64,000 nt of DNA from Eutreptiella sp. 'Long Island Sound 2002' (GCA_964036045.1 OZ038402.1:10278513-10342512), one strand, 5' to 3'. Positions 32,101 to 42,960 are shown, counted from the first letter of the stretch. The notes: a model not told the origin generated them from the sequence alone. Translations and numbers: made by a program.

Positions 32101-35100
32101 GGAAGGGGGGGATCCTCCCCTTCTGATACTGAAAATGGCGAGCGCTGGATACTCTCTGCGCGGGCACTGGATGAAGCTGAGAGGGGCATCACCATAGACG
32201 ACAGTCCCAGATCCGCACACGGGCTTGGAATTCAATGGTGGAGAAAAAGGGGATAGATGGTGCAACAATGTGGTCAAATGTTAAAATTTTGCAGACTGTG
32301 GGTGTGAGTGTCACCTGCTGGGTCGTGCGTCGTGCGCTGCCGTTTGATCCCAGGTGGTGGACTTTCAAAAGTGCAATAATGTGCAGGGGTGGGTTGAGGG
32401 CAGAGTGGGCTGGAGTGTCGCCCCTCCTCTGCCAGTTTGTCCACCTATTCGTTCCCACTCACTTGGACGTGAGAGGGAAACTTGACCCATTCGATAGTAC
32501 GGTCTTTACAGTCTAATTCATGCAGAAGCTGCTTCCACAGGTATAGTGTGGGCCCTGGGCCTGATGAGCCCTGCCAACCGCCAACTGCCAACCGTGGGCC
32601 CGCCACCGCCGGGCTGCTCCTGTAGCCCCTAGATAGACATAGTTAAGAGTAGGTGCAACGTGCTATCTTAGGAAAATCGCAAATTTGAAGGGCTCTAACC
32701 GCGGCCTGTAGTTCAGCAACATTATTTGATTGGCGCAGCGTGATTGGAAGGGAGGCGGGGAGGGCTGTGGTGCCACAAACGTAGACTCCGTAGCCAGCCA
32801 CCGATCCAACTCCATCCACCCGTTTGGCCGAGCCGTCCGTGAAAACGAGTACGTAGCCATTGGACTGGAGATCCAGCAGTTGCTGGTCCAATTTATTAGC
32901 TAAGCGTAGTTTCCTTTCTTGTCGGCGCCGTGCCTTCAGCTGTGCAGCTAGGAGGCGGTGTTGGAGGGGCAGGGTTTAATGAGAGCGGTGTGGCGGAGGG
33001 CTGTAACAGCAACTGTTGAAAGCTTTGAGGTCTTGCCTTGAGGTCGGAAGTTGGGGGGGGGGGGGATTGTTCCCACTCCTTTAGCAGCATAGTCATTGTG
33101 CCTGAAAGCGCCGGCAGGCACTTGCAGGCACTGCGGACTTTCCAGTTTGCCAGGATGGCCACCCACCCCGGAAGCCCCGGGGGGGGGGGGGGTTGGCATG
33201 ACGCCATGGTGTGATGATCTCGTCTGCAGCTGGCGGCGCCTACTGGCCGATCGCCATTTGCTGCCCTTCCCTTGGACCCTTTCCCTCCATAGGCGGTGGT
33301 GCCCATCGGCTTCTCACCACCCTTTGACCTTCCTCTTCCTCCCTGCCCTAACCTTCCCTCTCCCCTCCCCTTTCCCTTCCCTTGGCCTTTCCCTCCGTAG
33401 GCCGTGGTGCCCATCGGCCTCACCACACTCCTTCCCTTCCCTTTCCCTTGGTCGGTTGTGCCAACGGAGCCCCCGGACTTGCCCTGTTTCACTTCTCTAC
33501 GTCGAGTCCACGCAGAGGAAGGCAAATGCCTTCGCCGTTGGCCAGGTGCGTCCAAGCGGCCATCCCAAGCCGGCGGAAGCCCCGGGGGGGGGGGGTGCTT
33601 CCTCTGTGTGGTCCTGGAGGAGGCTAAAGGGGGGGGGGGGCTTTCCGGGTATACGCATTGGTTTGGGTTTCAGAATGCATTTGTCTTCCTTGCTGTCCCA
33701 AGCCCCTGGAGCAAAGTATCTGAAGTTTGTTTGTTTGTTCTTCTTTGGGGCAGAGGCTGAAGCAGTGATGCCGTTTTGTGAGTGAGAGCCGAATGTCCCA
33801 TTGCTCAGGACACGGGGGGGGGTCTGCAGTTCAGTTCTACGCCAAGTTCTTGCACTGTGTGCGCACTCAGAGGCTGGGATACTCACCCAAGAATACCTGT
33901 CACCAGTCTAGGGGGTGGGGATTCCTTGAAGACCCTTTAGCCCCAAGACACGAGGCAAATGCACAAATGCAATGAAGGAATGTGGGTTGTGTGTTATCCT
34001 CGAGTGCCTTACCTTGTTGGTGAACGTTGATATCCGAAGGGCGCTTGAATCCAAAACTTTGCACTGCGTGCATGGCATTCCCCTCGACACCAACCCCCGC
34101 GGAGTGGGCGGGGGGGTCCGGGAGGGGGGGCGGGGGGGCAGTCGAAAATTTTTCTCCATTTTGGGGGCATTTTTGAATTTCCCATTTCATCCTGAGCATT
34201 TTGAAGAGACACAAGTGGGGTGAAATTTGGTTTTACCCCTCACAAAAAATGAAAAACAGTACTGTATTCCAACAGATGTACCTGTGAAGCAGCAAAGGCT
34301 TCTCAGCCAGCAGAAGAAGACATGTGGCAAGGCATTCCCTAACTCATTGTGAGCATTTTGAATGTAAACAAGTGGGGGGAAATCAAGTGTGTTGCAAATT
34401 TTCCAGGCTCAAAAAATTTCCGGGCGCTGCTGGCGCCCAAATTGTCAGTTCTAAGCAAGTGCTAACTAGTATGGGTTGGGGGGTCCAGAGGGGGTGAGGG
34501 GGGGGGGGGGTCAGGCCTCACAGGTAAGCCCTCCCCCCTGGCTCAGGATTGCCCTCGTGGCGTCCACTCCCCTGCCAGCGCTGAGGGGCTGCAGATTCCG
34601 TCACCCCCCAGACCGTGAATTCTGGAGGATGAAATACCTGCAGAAGCCGCTGTGGCTGCGCATACTGCGCAGATCGTTGCACTTTTTGCACTTCAGCAAG
34701 AGCTTCCCCCTGCCAAAGCTCCCTGGCCCTCAGTGCTGCCCCCAACAGCCGGACCCAAGGTTGCAGAGTGCAGGTGAACTGAGGTCTGCTGCCATTGACA
34801 CCCACCAGCCCCCCGCTGCCCCGTCCACGCGCTCTTCAGGGGGCATCACATACTGCACGTCCGGTCGCGCGTCCATGACATCCAACACCCGCCGCAGCGC
34901 AAAGCCCAGTATAAAGGAGCGGTCATGCTGCACCGGCATGACGTACGGCGTCGTTACGTGCGCCAGCGCCGCCCGCAGCGCGTACGCGAAGCCGTGCCGG
35001 CTGCCAAGCCGCAGCACCGCAGCCGCGTGCAGCCCCGCGAAGGCCCCCGCGCGCCGCGCGCACGCGTCCTGCAGCCGCTGGACGTACTCGGCGTAGGAGG

Positions 35101-36397
35101 CCGCGCGCGCCGGGGTCACGCGGCCCAACTTGTACTCCGTGCGCGCCGCAACCTGCGGGGCATCGCACACCACCAAAACGCGGCAGACACACAGCCCCGG
35201 CACGCGGGCGAAGGAGGCGAGGGTGAATTCAATGAGCTCCGTCGAGGGGTTGGACGGTGCCGCAGACGTTGTGACAACGACCGTAAGCCGGCGGTGGATG
35301 TCCGCATCCACCTCCTCCGGACCTGCCGCCGCCCGGGCCCGTGCCGTCGCCAAGGGGTCATGGTGCGGTTCTGACGACCCCCCTCCCCCCTCTGCCCCGC
35401 AGACGGTCCCCTGTAGCGGCCGCTGTGCGTCAGCCGCAGTGCCGCATGGCACTCCTGCAGACCGCAACGTGCCTTCTGCTATGGCCATGTCTGCGGACTC
35501 TGCCGGCCCTTCTCCCCGACTCGCACCTCCTGCGGCCTCAGCAGTCCGCGATACCACCGGCCCGTTCTGACACACCGCCTCCGGGACGTGCACCGGCGCC
35601 TCCGTCCACGCCACAACCCCGGCGGGGGCGGCCGCGCACCGTGCGCGCGCGCGCTCCTCGATTTCCTCCGCGGCGGCCCAGCGCTGACGCTGAACGCGCC
35701 AGCGCTGCAACTCCCGGTCCCAACTACGTTTGCTAGTGTCCGTGTCGGGCCGTGGCGTCACCGGGTGAGCTGCGTTGCACGATTCCCGCAGCGCTTTGGG
35801 TACGGCCGCGAGATACCGGGCGTACTCCATCGTGGCTTTGCCAAATGCGATCTGAGCCTCCCGGCGCTGCCGGCGCTGCGCTGCCGGGCTGCCGGCGGGG
35901 GCCTCCGGCGACGCCGCGATATCCGGGGCGCTGCTTGGACCGGGGATGGGGCGGCGCGGCGCCTCTGCTGCGCCCTCATGCGGCCCCTTGACGCCCCCGC
36001 TGGGCGGCGCTGCAGGGTCGCTGGCAGCCAGGGCCACATCCGCCGCGACGTCCCCAGCGCCTGTCCACGACATCTGCGTCCCGGACGCTGTCCCTGCCAC
36101 AGTCTGGCCTGCGGTGCCCGCAGGACCCGACGCTGTGCGCACCTGAGACATGGCCGCTGCCGCTGCCGGAGGCTCGTGGTCCGCATGCGCCTCCCCTGCG
36201 GATGCAGCCTGCGACACCACTGGCTCAGGCCCAGACATGCCCTTCCCCACAGGCACTCCCCTCCGCCCTCCCTCGGGGGCTGATGCAGGTTTGCGAGCGC
36301 GCCCAATCCGCGGTTCTGCTGCTGACACTCGGGCTGTGGCCTGCCTTCTGGCGCCCTTTTCGCCCACTGAGATGGCGCTGTAAGAGGCGCAGGGCAT
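29136..36397 (-). CDS. Glycosyltransferase-like protein with long Ala/Pro-rich N-terminus, two exons
   Basis: Exon 1 is 36397-34854, intron 34853-29536 (5318 bp, GTATGT...GCGCAG) and exon 2 29535-29136, giving 647 aa. Exon 1 ends on two bases of a Gln codon and exon 2 supplies the third. The join gives DVQ-YVGLPTRRTL, in phase and continuous with a GT-A-like fold. Residues 1 to about 335 are low complexity. The catalytic region starts near RRLTVVVTTSAAP, with a Rossmann-like strand (CRVLVVCDAP) and TPYVMPVQHDRSF, whose acidic residue may be the metal or nucleotide-sugar site. Exon 2 has PLFLWFDSTHIARV and RGHFIEDTLG, then a G-x-Y-L-W and HLNGR ending. I recall this layout from uncharacterised algal proteins resembling family 2 glycosyltransferases. 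Donor sugar and acceptor are unknown. The ATG at 36397 is the first in frame. Confidence 0.7.
29739..29890. repeat. G homopolymer cluster near the glycosyltransferase acceptor site, inside its intron
   Basis: Three G runs of about 12, 18 and 11 bases within 150 bp. GGCGGCGCCTACTGGCC near 29838 recurs at 33231, also beside a G run, suggesting a dispersed unit. Confidence 0.8.
30981..32960 (-). pseudogene. LINE remnant nested in the glycosyltransferase intron (RNase H and C-terminal domain)
   Basis: From 32960 the frame has a basic helix (ARRRQERKLRLANKLDQQLL), then VLVFTDGSAKR with the first RNase H Asp and NNVAELQAAVRALQI with the Glu. After a frame change, FPSHVQVSGNE and VDKLAEEGR mark the RNase H end, split by a TAG stop. 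A 361-codon frame (30981-32066) follows, with HHQYMMLHIVYQLRKEF, MPP, then VCAWYGRSP and a basic tract. A clearly related segment follows RNase H in the LINE at 55-58 kb. The domain is unknown to me. The element lies in the same direction as the host gene and is inactive. Confidence 0.6.
32896..33560 (-). repeat. Gly/Lys-rich coding-like repeat, PMGTTAYGGKG units
   Basis: A minus-strand frame of 219 codons shows three related units built on a GTTAYGGKG core with GKGKG spacers, encoded by a diverged repeat at about 33285-33460. It may be part of the 5' side of the nested LINE, or just simple sequence. It is not supported as an independent gene. Confidence 0.4.
33560..34475. other. Unassigned intronic sequence
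   Basis: Part of the 5.3-kb intron. It includes G runs near 33584 and 33629 and TTTGTTTGTTTGTT near 33726. No domain recognised. Confidence 0.4.
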
Positions 36398-36399
36398 AG

Positions 36400-37150
36400 A
36401 GAATAGCGGGGCCCAGGCCAGTCACCGCTGCAGCCGCGGTGCGGCTCGGGCTGAAGGCGCTGCACAACGCAATGCAGGGCAGGCAAGTGATGGTACCCCA
36501 ACATACATGCCTCAAAATGATCCCCTCGTTGCACTGATCATTTTGAACACAAATATACGGGATTTTTTTCAAAAAAAAAACATTTTTGCCCCCCTGGGGG
36601 GTCCGGTCCTGGCATCGGCATTTTGGGGGTTGGATGGGGAAGGTCCGGGGAAAAGGGGGGGGGAAGTGTCATGTTTTGGATACACATTTGGATTCTCCAT
36701 GAAATTCTGATTATTTTGAGGATTGACAAATGGGGTAAAAATGAAATTCTATTGCCTATCGGCAAGGCACCTTGAAGAGGCCATATCACGAGGTTTTCAA
36801 GGCTCCCCACCGCCCCTCAAGCTGGGATCATGGCCGCACTTGTCCTTCTGAACCTCTGGTTCTGGCGTGTTTTGTCACGGCTAGCGCTGCCGCTTCATGC
36901 ACAAGTACAGCAGGGGTCAGGAGTTCAGAGTCAAGCATACACCGTGGCGCCCCGTTGGGGCCAGCTCTGTTGTGGCCTACCTACAGCATATCGCTCTTGA
37001 AACTGAATGCATGGGGCAGGGGTTAGGCCGCCTCTACGGGGGGGTGGGGTGGATAGTAACCCTGTGGCGTGTACTGTTGGGGGGGGAGCCGTAGGCCCAG
37101 CCCCTGTTTACGTTCCTTAAAGGCAACAAGCTGCATGTCACTCTACACAT
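36400..37150. other. Intergenic region upstream of the glycosyltransferase-like gene
   Basis: Should hold the promoter of the minus-strand gene starting at 36397; no TATA box or other clear element seen. A homopolymer A run is at 36571-36580. AATTCT-rich sequence near 36690-36760 resembles 29900-29930 only loosely. Confidence 0.35.
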
Positions 37151-37155
37151 CACGG

Positions 37156-37840
37156 TTAGTAATCCTCACACATGAAGTGAAAGCACGTCGGTGTGTCCTG
37201 GACATCGCCCCAGCTCCCAGAACTGTCTGAGCTGGGCGACTCATCATCCTCCTGGTCAGACAAGTCCATGTGTCCGCTGGTGACACCCAGATCCCTGGAG
37301 CGGGCGCTGTCTGTACTCCTCTCATTTGACGAGTCCTCAGGTTCGTGGTAGATTACTGCTGGGGTATCTGTGGAACTGTCCGTACTGTCTGCATCTGACG
37401 GGTTCCCATCCCGCGCGCATGGTGTGGGGGGGTCAAACAGTCGGGCAACAGGGAAGACCGCGGAGCGGTGTGGCGTGCATGTGGACACTGTGTGCCGTCC
37501 TGCAGAGGCCTGGTAACCTGATTGCATTAGCTCCAACCCCAGCGAAGAGAGTGCCCTGACTGGGGTGACAACAAAGTGACTTTCTGTGGGCGTAAGTGTG
37601 GGTGCATAAGACACTGTCGAGGCTGTACGGGCGGAGCAGGGTGAGCTTTGGGAGGAGGGGGTAAAAAGAACCCCCCCCACCGGTTCCACATCCAATGCAT
37701 GTGGGGGGGAACCCCGCAGCGGTGACATCGCACGCGCACGCTCATGTGACGCTGCACTGTTTGGAGTGCAGCACTCCCACGAAGCTGGCTTTATGGGTGT
37801 GGGGGGTGAGTCATCAGGCAAAGGAGCCGTTTCAGCGGGT
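37156..37840 (-). CDS. Acidic Ser-rich ORF, possible downstream exon
   Basis: A frame extending to 38178, but only the part below about 37840 looks coding; the upper part overlaps the modular secreted gene in another frame. It is rich in Ser, Thr, Pro and Asp, has an acidic end (DLSDQEDDESPSSDSSGSWG) and a final Cys-rich CFHFMCEDY. It could be a separate gene with a missing start, or a spliced cytoplasmic or C-terminal part of the gene ending at 37832. No transmembrane segment lies between them, so the second reading is weak. No known domain. Confidence 0.35.
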
Positions 37841-40738
37841 TGTTGGTACAGTGTACCAATACCATTGTACCGACGGCGATTTCGACGGGGATGCCGATGG
37901 CGATGGCGACGGGGATGGCACTTTGTGCAACGTCCAATTGGCGTCCACAACGACTGCGCCATCAGCGAAAGGCCAAAATGTCGAGCCATCAAACACAAAT
38001 TCGTCATATAATTCGAACCCTGTCGTGTCGTCCCGCCCTCCAAGCCAGACGCCAGGGCAATAATTTTCAGGAACACCATCAGTGTGAGGGACAAACAGCC
38101 CGTACACCGGACCGTTGGGGCCGTCCCACCAAAGTAGCGTCTTTGCCGGACCCTGTCTCTGCTCCGGGCCGTGCGCAACGCTCACAACGTTGTGATAGTC
38201 TTGGATGTAATACTGTCCCTCAACCTGGCCCTCGAACTGGGGACATTCTGCACCCTTCCAAGCTTCCTCTTTGTGGGCCTCCGAACGCATCCTTATCCCG
38301 TCGTGCACCGCCAGGCCCAGCTCCTCGCTTTCCGCCACAACAGCCATCTGGCAAGTGCCATTTTGGGGACTACCACTCACAGCCTCCCAATCGCCGTAGA
38401 ACGACATTCCCTTGTACACACCTGCGAGGTCATCGAACTCGAAAAACCCCACTGCCGAAAAAGGACCGCTCCCTGATTGCCTGGCGTAGTAGTATCCAGC
38501 AACTTGAGGGCAATCTGCTGCCGGTTTGAACGCGTGGGGCCGCGTCTTCTGAGGATCTTCCCAAATCACAAATCCATCAAACAAAAATTGCTGAATTTCA
38601 CCTCCTTCGCCACCCCATGCAATGGCGCCTCGACAGTGGTTCTAACTTATCGGACGAGGGCGCTTGGGTCATTTTCCAGCCACCAAGAAACTGCCAGTCG
38701 TATCCCTCTCCCTCTCCCTCTCCCGGCACAACGAAGCCCCCGTAAATGGGGGGGCACTCGCCTGGGATAAATTGATCCGGGAATAGCTTTGGGATGTCTG
38801 AGTGGACTGCGAAGCCATCAGTGTCAAGCAAGACAAGCTCCGGCTCCGCGGTATCCACCTCAGCAGGTACCCCAACCAATGCCCGGCAATGGGACCCCTC
38901 AATAACGCCGGTAAATGCCGTCATGTCCCTGCCCTTCCAGCGCTCAGCAAGGGGATCCAAATGTAGAATGCCAGTTCGGGATTCACCTTTCAGGTTCGGG
39001 ATCCCCATCAGCAAGGGCGCAAAGCCTTGGTCTTTATCGGCTACATACCACTTTCCTTCCATAAAGGGACAATCTCCAGGACGAAGAAAGACGCCGCCGC
39101 CAGGGCCTGACGCAACCAGTAACTCCTTGAACTCACGCTCGGGATGGTCGACGAAAAAGTAAAAGCCATCGAACCCAAAGTGAAGTGGCTCCGTATCGAG
39201 CAGAACTCCGCCACAATTGCCATCATTCCGTAAGCCAACCAGCCCCACAACGCCGAATGAGTCGGCGATATGTCCGGTTGGTGTGTGGAAGATCTCGAAC
39301 AGGGTTTTCCAGTCCTGGCTTTTGTGGGAATAATCCCACAGCGAGCCCGCAATCCGGGGGCAATCTCTGTCTTCTTCAGTGGTTCTGCGGTAATAGTCCT
39401 CCAACAGCCCAAGCTCGACAGCCCCAGCTAGATCCTCCTCAAAAAAGCTCAATCTGAAGCCATCGAACCAGAAACGCACTGGCACCCCAACAAGCGCCCC
39501 AATACAAATATGGCGTTGGGGGAACTCGTTGTCATCCAATATATCCAATCCCGTTAGCTGTGCAGGGACTGGTCGTGGAACATGGCCCGGATGAGTCACA
39601 TAAGAAAGCAAAAGGGACCCGTCCAGCTGGTAGTCGGAGAACTCTGCAACGTCAGAGAATACAATCTCCTGACTTGTCCGATTGGGTGTTGCGTACCGTC
39701 CGACAATCTGCGTGCAACCTAAGGCGATTCAAGAGAGGGGGTTGAATCCCCATCCCCCCACACACACTTAGGTCTTGCAGCTGCTGCACCTATGGATGCT
39801 GAGTCCTTGCTGTTCTAGTGCCCCATGCCCCCACTGCACAGTGAGGGCAGCTACAGGAATGGCAGTTGCATTGGCAGGAACAGCGGCAGCAGCAACAGCA
39901 GTGGGAGGGGGAGGGGGACAAGCTTCCGCGTTAGCCACGGCCGAAATGCCGCGACTGGAAATGCGCAGTGTGTCCTGAAGAAAGAATGAGTTGGCAGGCA
40001 GAAGCAGCAAAGCGTACCTTCTTTCAAAATGGTGTAAAATCCCCCATGTTCCGAAGTCCATGATGATCTGCAGAGCTCAAACCCTGTTGTGTCAAAGTCC
40101 CATGTTACACCAAAACAATTTGCATCCAAAGTACACAGCTCCCTTCCTTTGAAGAAGCAGTCACTTGCTGTACCATCACACGTGTCAGGGTACCATTCAT
40201 AATCGTCACAAGCAAAGTTCCGTGCCAACTCCCCGTACACGCCACGTTGACAACGTCCGCTGTCAGGACCATCATATTTATCAAACGTGTATCCAGGTCG
40301 GCAGGAACAGTAGAAAGAGCCATCAGTGTTGGTGCAGGTCTCGTCACAGCCTCCGTTGTTCTCGGCACACTCATCAACATCAACTTCACACGGCTCGTAT
40401 GGTTGTGTTGGGACGAGTAGGAGGTGCCGCCCATGATGAAATGATTCAATGTGAAAGAATCCACCGGGCTCATGGCACCACAGGGTAACCGGTTCGAGAG
40501 TAGCGTCGGCTTTGAGCTGATATCCCTTACTGCATGTTAGCGTGCTGGCCTTAACCACAAACTGACTTGTGCAGCCCTTTCCTCCGTTGTTGCACTGGCT
40601 GCTACTACTCTCCGTCCCAATTGGGAGGATGCATTGAGAGGAGTCACTTTCCTTGCATTCAACACCTTGATGGTTCGCCATCATGAACAAAAGCAGCGGT
40701 ATCCACCACGGTCCTTTGAAGTACGCCAGCAAGATCAT
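37832..40738 (-). CDS. Secreted modular protein: signal peptide, EGF, PAN-like part and six novel two-Cys modules
   Basis: Exon 1 is 40738-40018; the intron is 40017-39719 (GTACGC...TTAG, phase 1); exon 2 starts at 39718. The signal peptide is [18 protein letters not shown] and onwards. A Cys-rich segment follows, then a calcium-binding EGF domain starting [12 protein letters not shown]. Next comes a PAN-like region ending DTTGFELC and FYTILK. Exon 2 carries six modules of 62-118 aa spacing. Each starts C-P-x3-G (first copy C-T-Q-I-V-G), at about 39716, 39362, 39071, 38756, 38512 and 38245. Each has a second Cys about 40-60 residues on, before a hydrophobic strand and (F)DG(F). The protein ends in a Pro/Ser tail before TGA at 37832. 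Between 38645 and 38625 the reading must shift by one base to stay in module 4. A lectin-like or adhesion role is only a guess. Confidence 0.65.
39719..40017 (-). other. Intron of the modular secreted gene
   Basis: 299 bp. Exon 1 ends on the first base of a Gly codon and exon 2 supplies GT, giving KEG-CTQIVG in frame. GGTTGAATCCCC near 39740 resembles a B box on the plus strand, but no A box is present. Confidence 0.6.
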
Positions 40739-41300
40739 GTTATGTGGTCGAAAAAAAATGGACACTGAGAAAGTTCCTGTGACATTTTGAAAATGTAGCA
40801 TGACAGTCCAACATGACCCTCCAACCACAAAATCAAGGTTGCCGGAAATAATGATAGCAGATCATCCACATGCAACAGGAATGTGACATGAACAGAAACT
40901 TGCTGTTTTTTCCTCACAATTGGCAAGATCAACATCAAAGACAAGGTCGGTGATAAGGGGCATCCCTGTCTTACACCCGAATTGGGCGTGAGCATTGGAC
41001 ACAACTGCACCCCCCGCCCCCATGTATGATCAGAGCGATGGGGCCTTGGAACAAATGAATGAGTATGGTGACGTACTGTTGCAGTTATCCCAGAATTTCA
41101 AAAAATACTCTCGAGTAATCAAGTGTGACAGAGTCAAATGCTTTACTGAAATCAGTGGGGCAGAAAACACCGGAGTCCATTGTGGACCAAATCCCAAAGG
41201 CATCCCAAAGATGTTCAAACATGAACCGTTCCTTGAGCGCTCCTTGTTGCTATGTAACTGTGATGTATGAGACCAGGTCGCCTAACCGATACGCAATGCA
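40735..41300 (-). pseudogene. LINE RT fragment immediately upstream of the modular gene
   Basis: The minus strand reads NSGVRQGCPLSPTLSLMLIL, a textbook LINE RT motif B, then [14 protein letters not shown], motif C in HVDD form. Upstream frames (41030-41218) carry weak motif A-like sequence with stops. The frame ends at 40735, one base past the ATG of the downstream secreted gene (40738-40736). The promoter and 5' untranslated region of that gene are therefore retroelement-derived if the gene model is right. Confidence 0.65.
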
Positions 41301-42330
41301 GACAACAAACCGTTTGTGACATGTATTTTGTAGGACCAATGGTCTTACCACCCACCCGCCCCAATGCCATTGGCCCGGGCCATGATTCTCACTTCCGAAG
41401 GGGGGGGGGGGGGGCAGCGGCTAGGGGGGCCATGTTTTTTTGTTCCAGGTGGGGGGGCCAGCGACATGCCCCAGGGGGGGGACCAACGGCTTGCAACATC
41501 ATCAGTTTTTCTGTAGAAACTTTTGTGTGGGCATTTTCCGGGCTTGTGCACGTAATTGGAGCATTGTTTGGATGTATCCTTCACACCTTCTACAGCTTTG
41601 TGATGCTATTAGAGCCCGTCTTGGCAATTCTTTTGTTGTTTTCAACATTTGTGCCCTTTCATCGGTGTGTACTTTGTATACTCCATTGCTCGTAAATGTG
41701 GTGTTATCCTTGCAGGGTTCTATATTCATGCATTACATGCCCAATTCCAACCATGTGTTCTCAACGTTTCTTTCCTTGCTTGCACGCACAAGCACACAAG
41801 AGCAAACACAAAAGAAGAGAAACTGCAACTTTTGGAAGAATAATGTTTGACACTGATGGCGCCAGGCGTGCTTCAAAAAGTTCCACCGCTATATACTTCC
41901 CGTGGCGGTGGATGAAGCTGATTGCAAGAGTTGTTGGAAACTTGAGCAAAGGAGAATTGAAACTGGTGGCCCCAGGCCTGCTTGAAAAATTTTCAACACC
42001 GCAAAATGCTCAACAATAACGTCTTCACGCACCTCATGCAACTGACATTGGCTGATGACTTGTTGGAAGAATAGTGATATCGATGGTGATTGAAACTGAT
42101 GGCGTGTAGCAGTGGATGCAACTGATTGCAAGAGTTGGAGCAGTATATAGCAACATACAACATGGGCTGAATATGGCAAACTAATTTACGTCAACTTTTT
42201 GGAAGAATAACGGTTGAAACTGATGGCCCCATACTTGCTTCAAAAAGTCTCAACAATATGTACTTCCCTTGGCACAGAATGATGCATAAGATTCACGTGG
42301 CTGGCTGGAAATCTATGACTAGATATCCCG
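41300..42330. other. Unassigned region with G-run repeat and local duplications
   Basis: 41365-41490 holds three units of the GGCCATG...G-run family also found at 25.3-26.1 kb. 41840-42270 contains several related stretches around GAAACTGATGGC and GGAAGAATA, each 60-120 bp apart, that look like degenerate tandem copies. No gene recognised. Confidence 0.5.
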
Positions 42331-42639
42331 CTTTAGGTACAGCTTCCCATGGTGCATAATGCACAAGCCCAGATCCCACGACCAGCCGGTCGGCCCTGAC
42401 AATCATCATCATTATCTACATCTTCAACAACTTCATCACTTGTCACTCCCATCAGCATTGTCCTCTTCGGTGTTGTTGTATCCAGACACCTCAAATTCAG
42501 GGCTTTCGGGGCTCTCATCTCCTCCGGCAGGGTCTTGTCCATCTACGCGTTCGACGAACTCACCGCTTGCAGCGCAAGCGTTAGGCATCGGGTCCCTAAT
42601 TTCTGCACCCTACAGCCTCTGTTGGCACACCAAGAATTT

Positions 42640-42960
42640 TAAATTCCAAATTTTAAATTCCTTTTCCACCGTTGTAGAGTAGTCAACGCCAAACCAAATT
42701 CTTCCATAGCCTTGGCATTGCTATATTTGCGAGCACATTTCACCGCCTTGGCACAATCACCGTTGCATCGGAGAAAAGACCGACCAAGGAAGCGCGGGAC
42801 CTTGCGTGGCGGCCCATCGCTATCAGAATCAGAATCACGCTGACCCCGTTGTTGTGGAGTGCCATCATTGTCACTGTCCGACTGCTCTACGAGAGGTCCA
42901 ATCCTAGGATCAACATCGGAATCTGAGTCGGAATAGGAAGATGAATCTCAATCGGAATCG
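42640..42960 (-). pseudogene. HTH-domain fragment with Asp/Ser-rich lead
   Basis: Reading minus: Asp-Ser repeats, GPPRKVPRFLGRS, then CAKAVKCARKYSNAKAMEEF and GLALTTLQRWKRN, ending in TAA near 42650. The last part has helix-turn-helix spacing like DNA-binding ends of transposases or psq-type regulators. An in-frame TGA interrupts the Asp-Ser stretch at about 42948, where TCA (Ser) would fit the repeat. It may be continuous with the two-exon model just upstream after a frame change. Mobile-element origin is likely but unproven. Confidence 0.35.

Noticed and set aside
35588-36534. Long overlapping frames on both strands antisense or out of frame to the glycosyltransferase exon
   Set aside because: High GC keeps several frames open. 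Only the frame leading into the catalytic region and the in-phase splice is supported.
39733-39750. tRNA fragment in the intron of the secreted gene
   Set aside because: Only a B-box-like GGTTGAATCC is present; there is no A box or cloverleaf.
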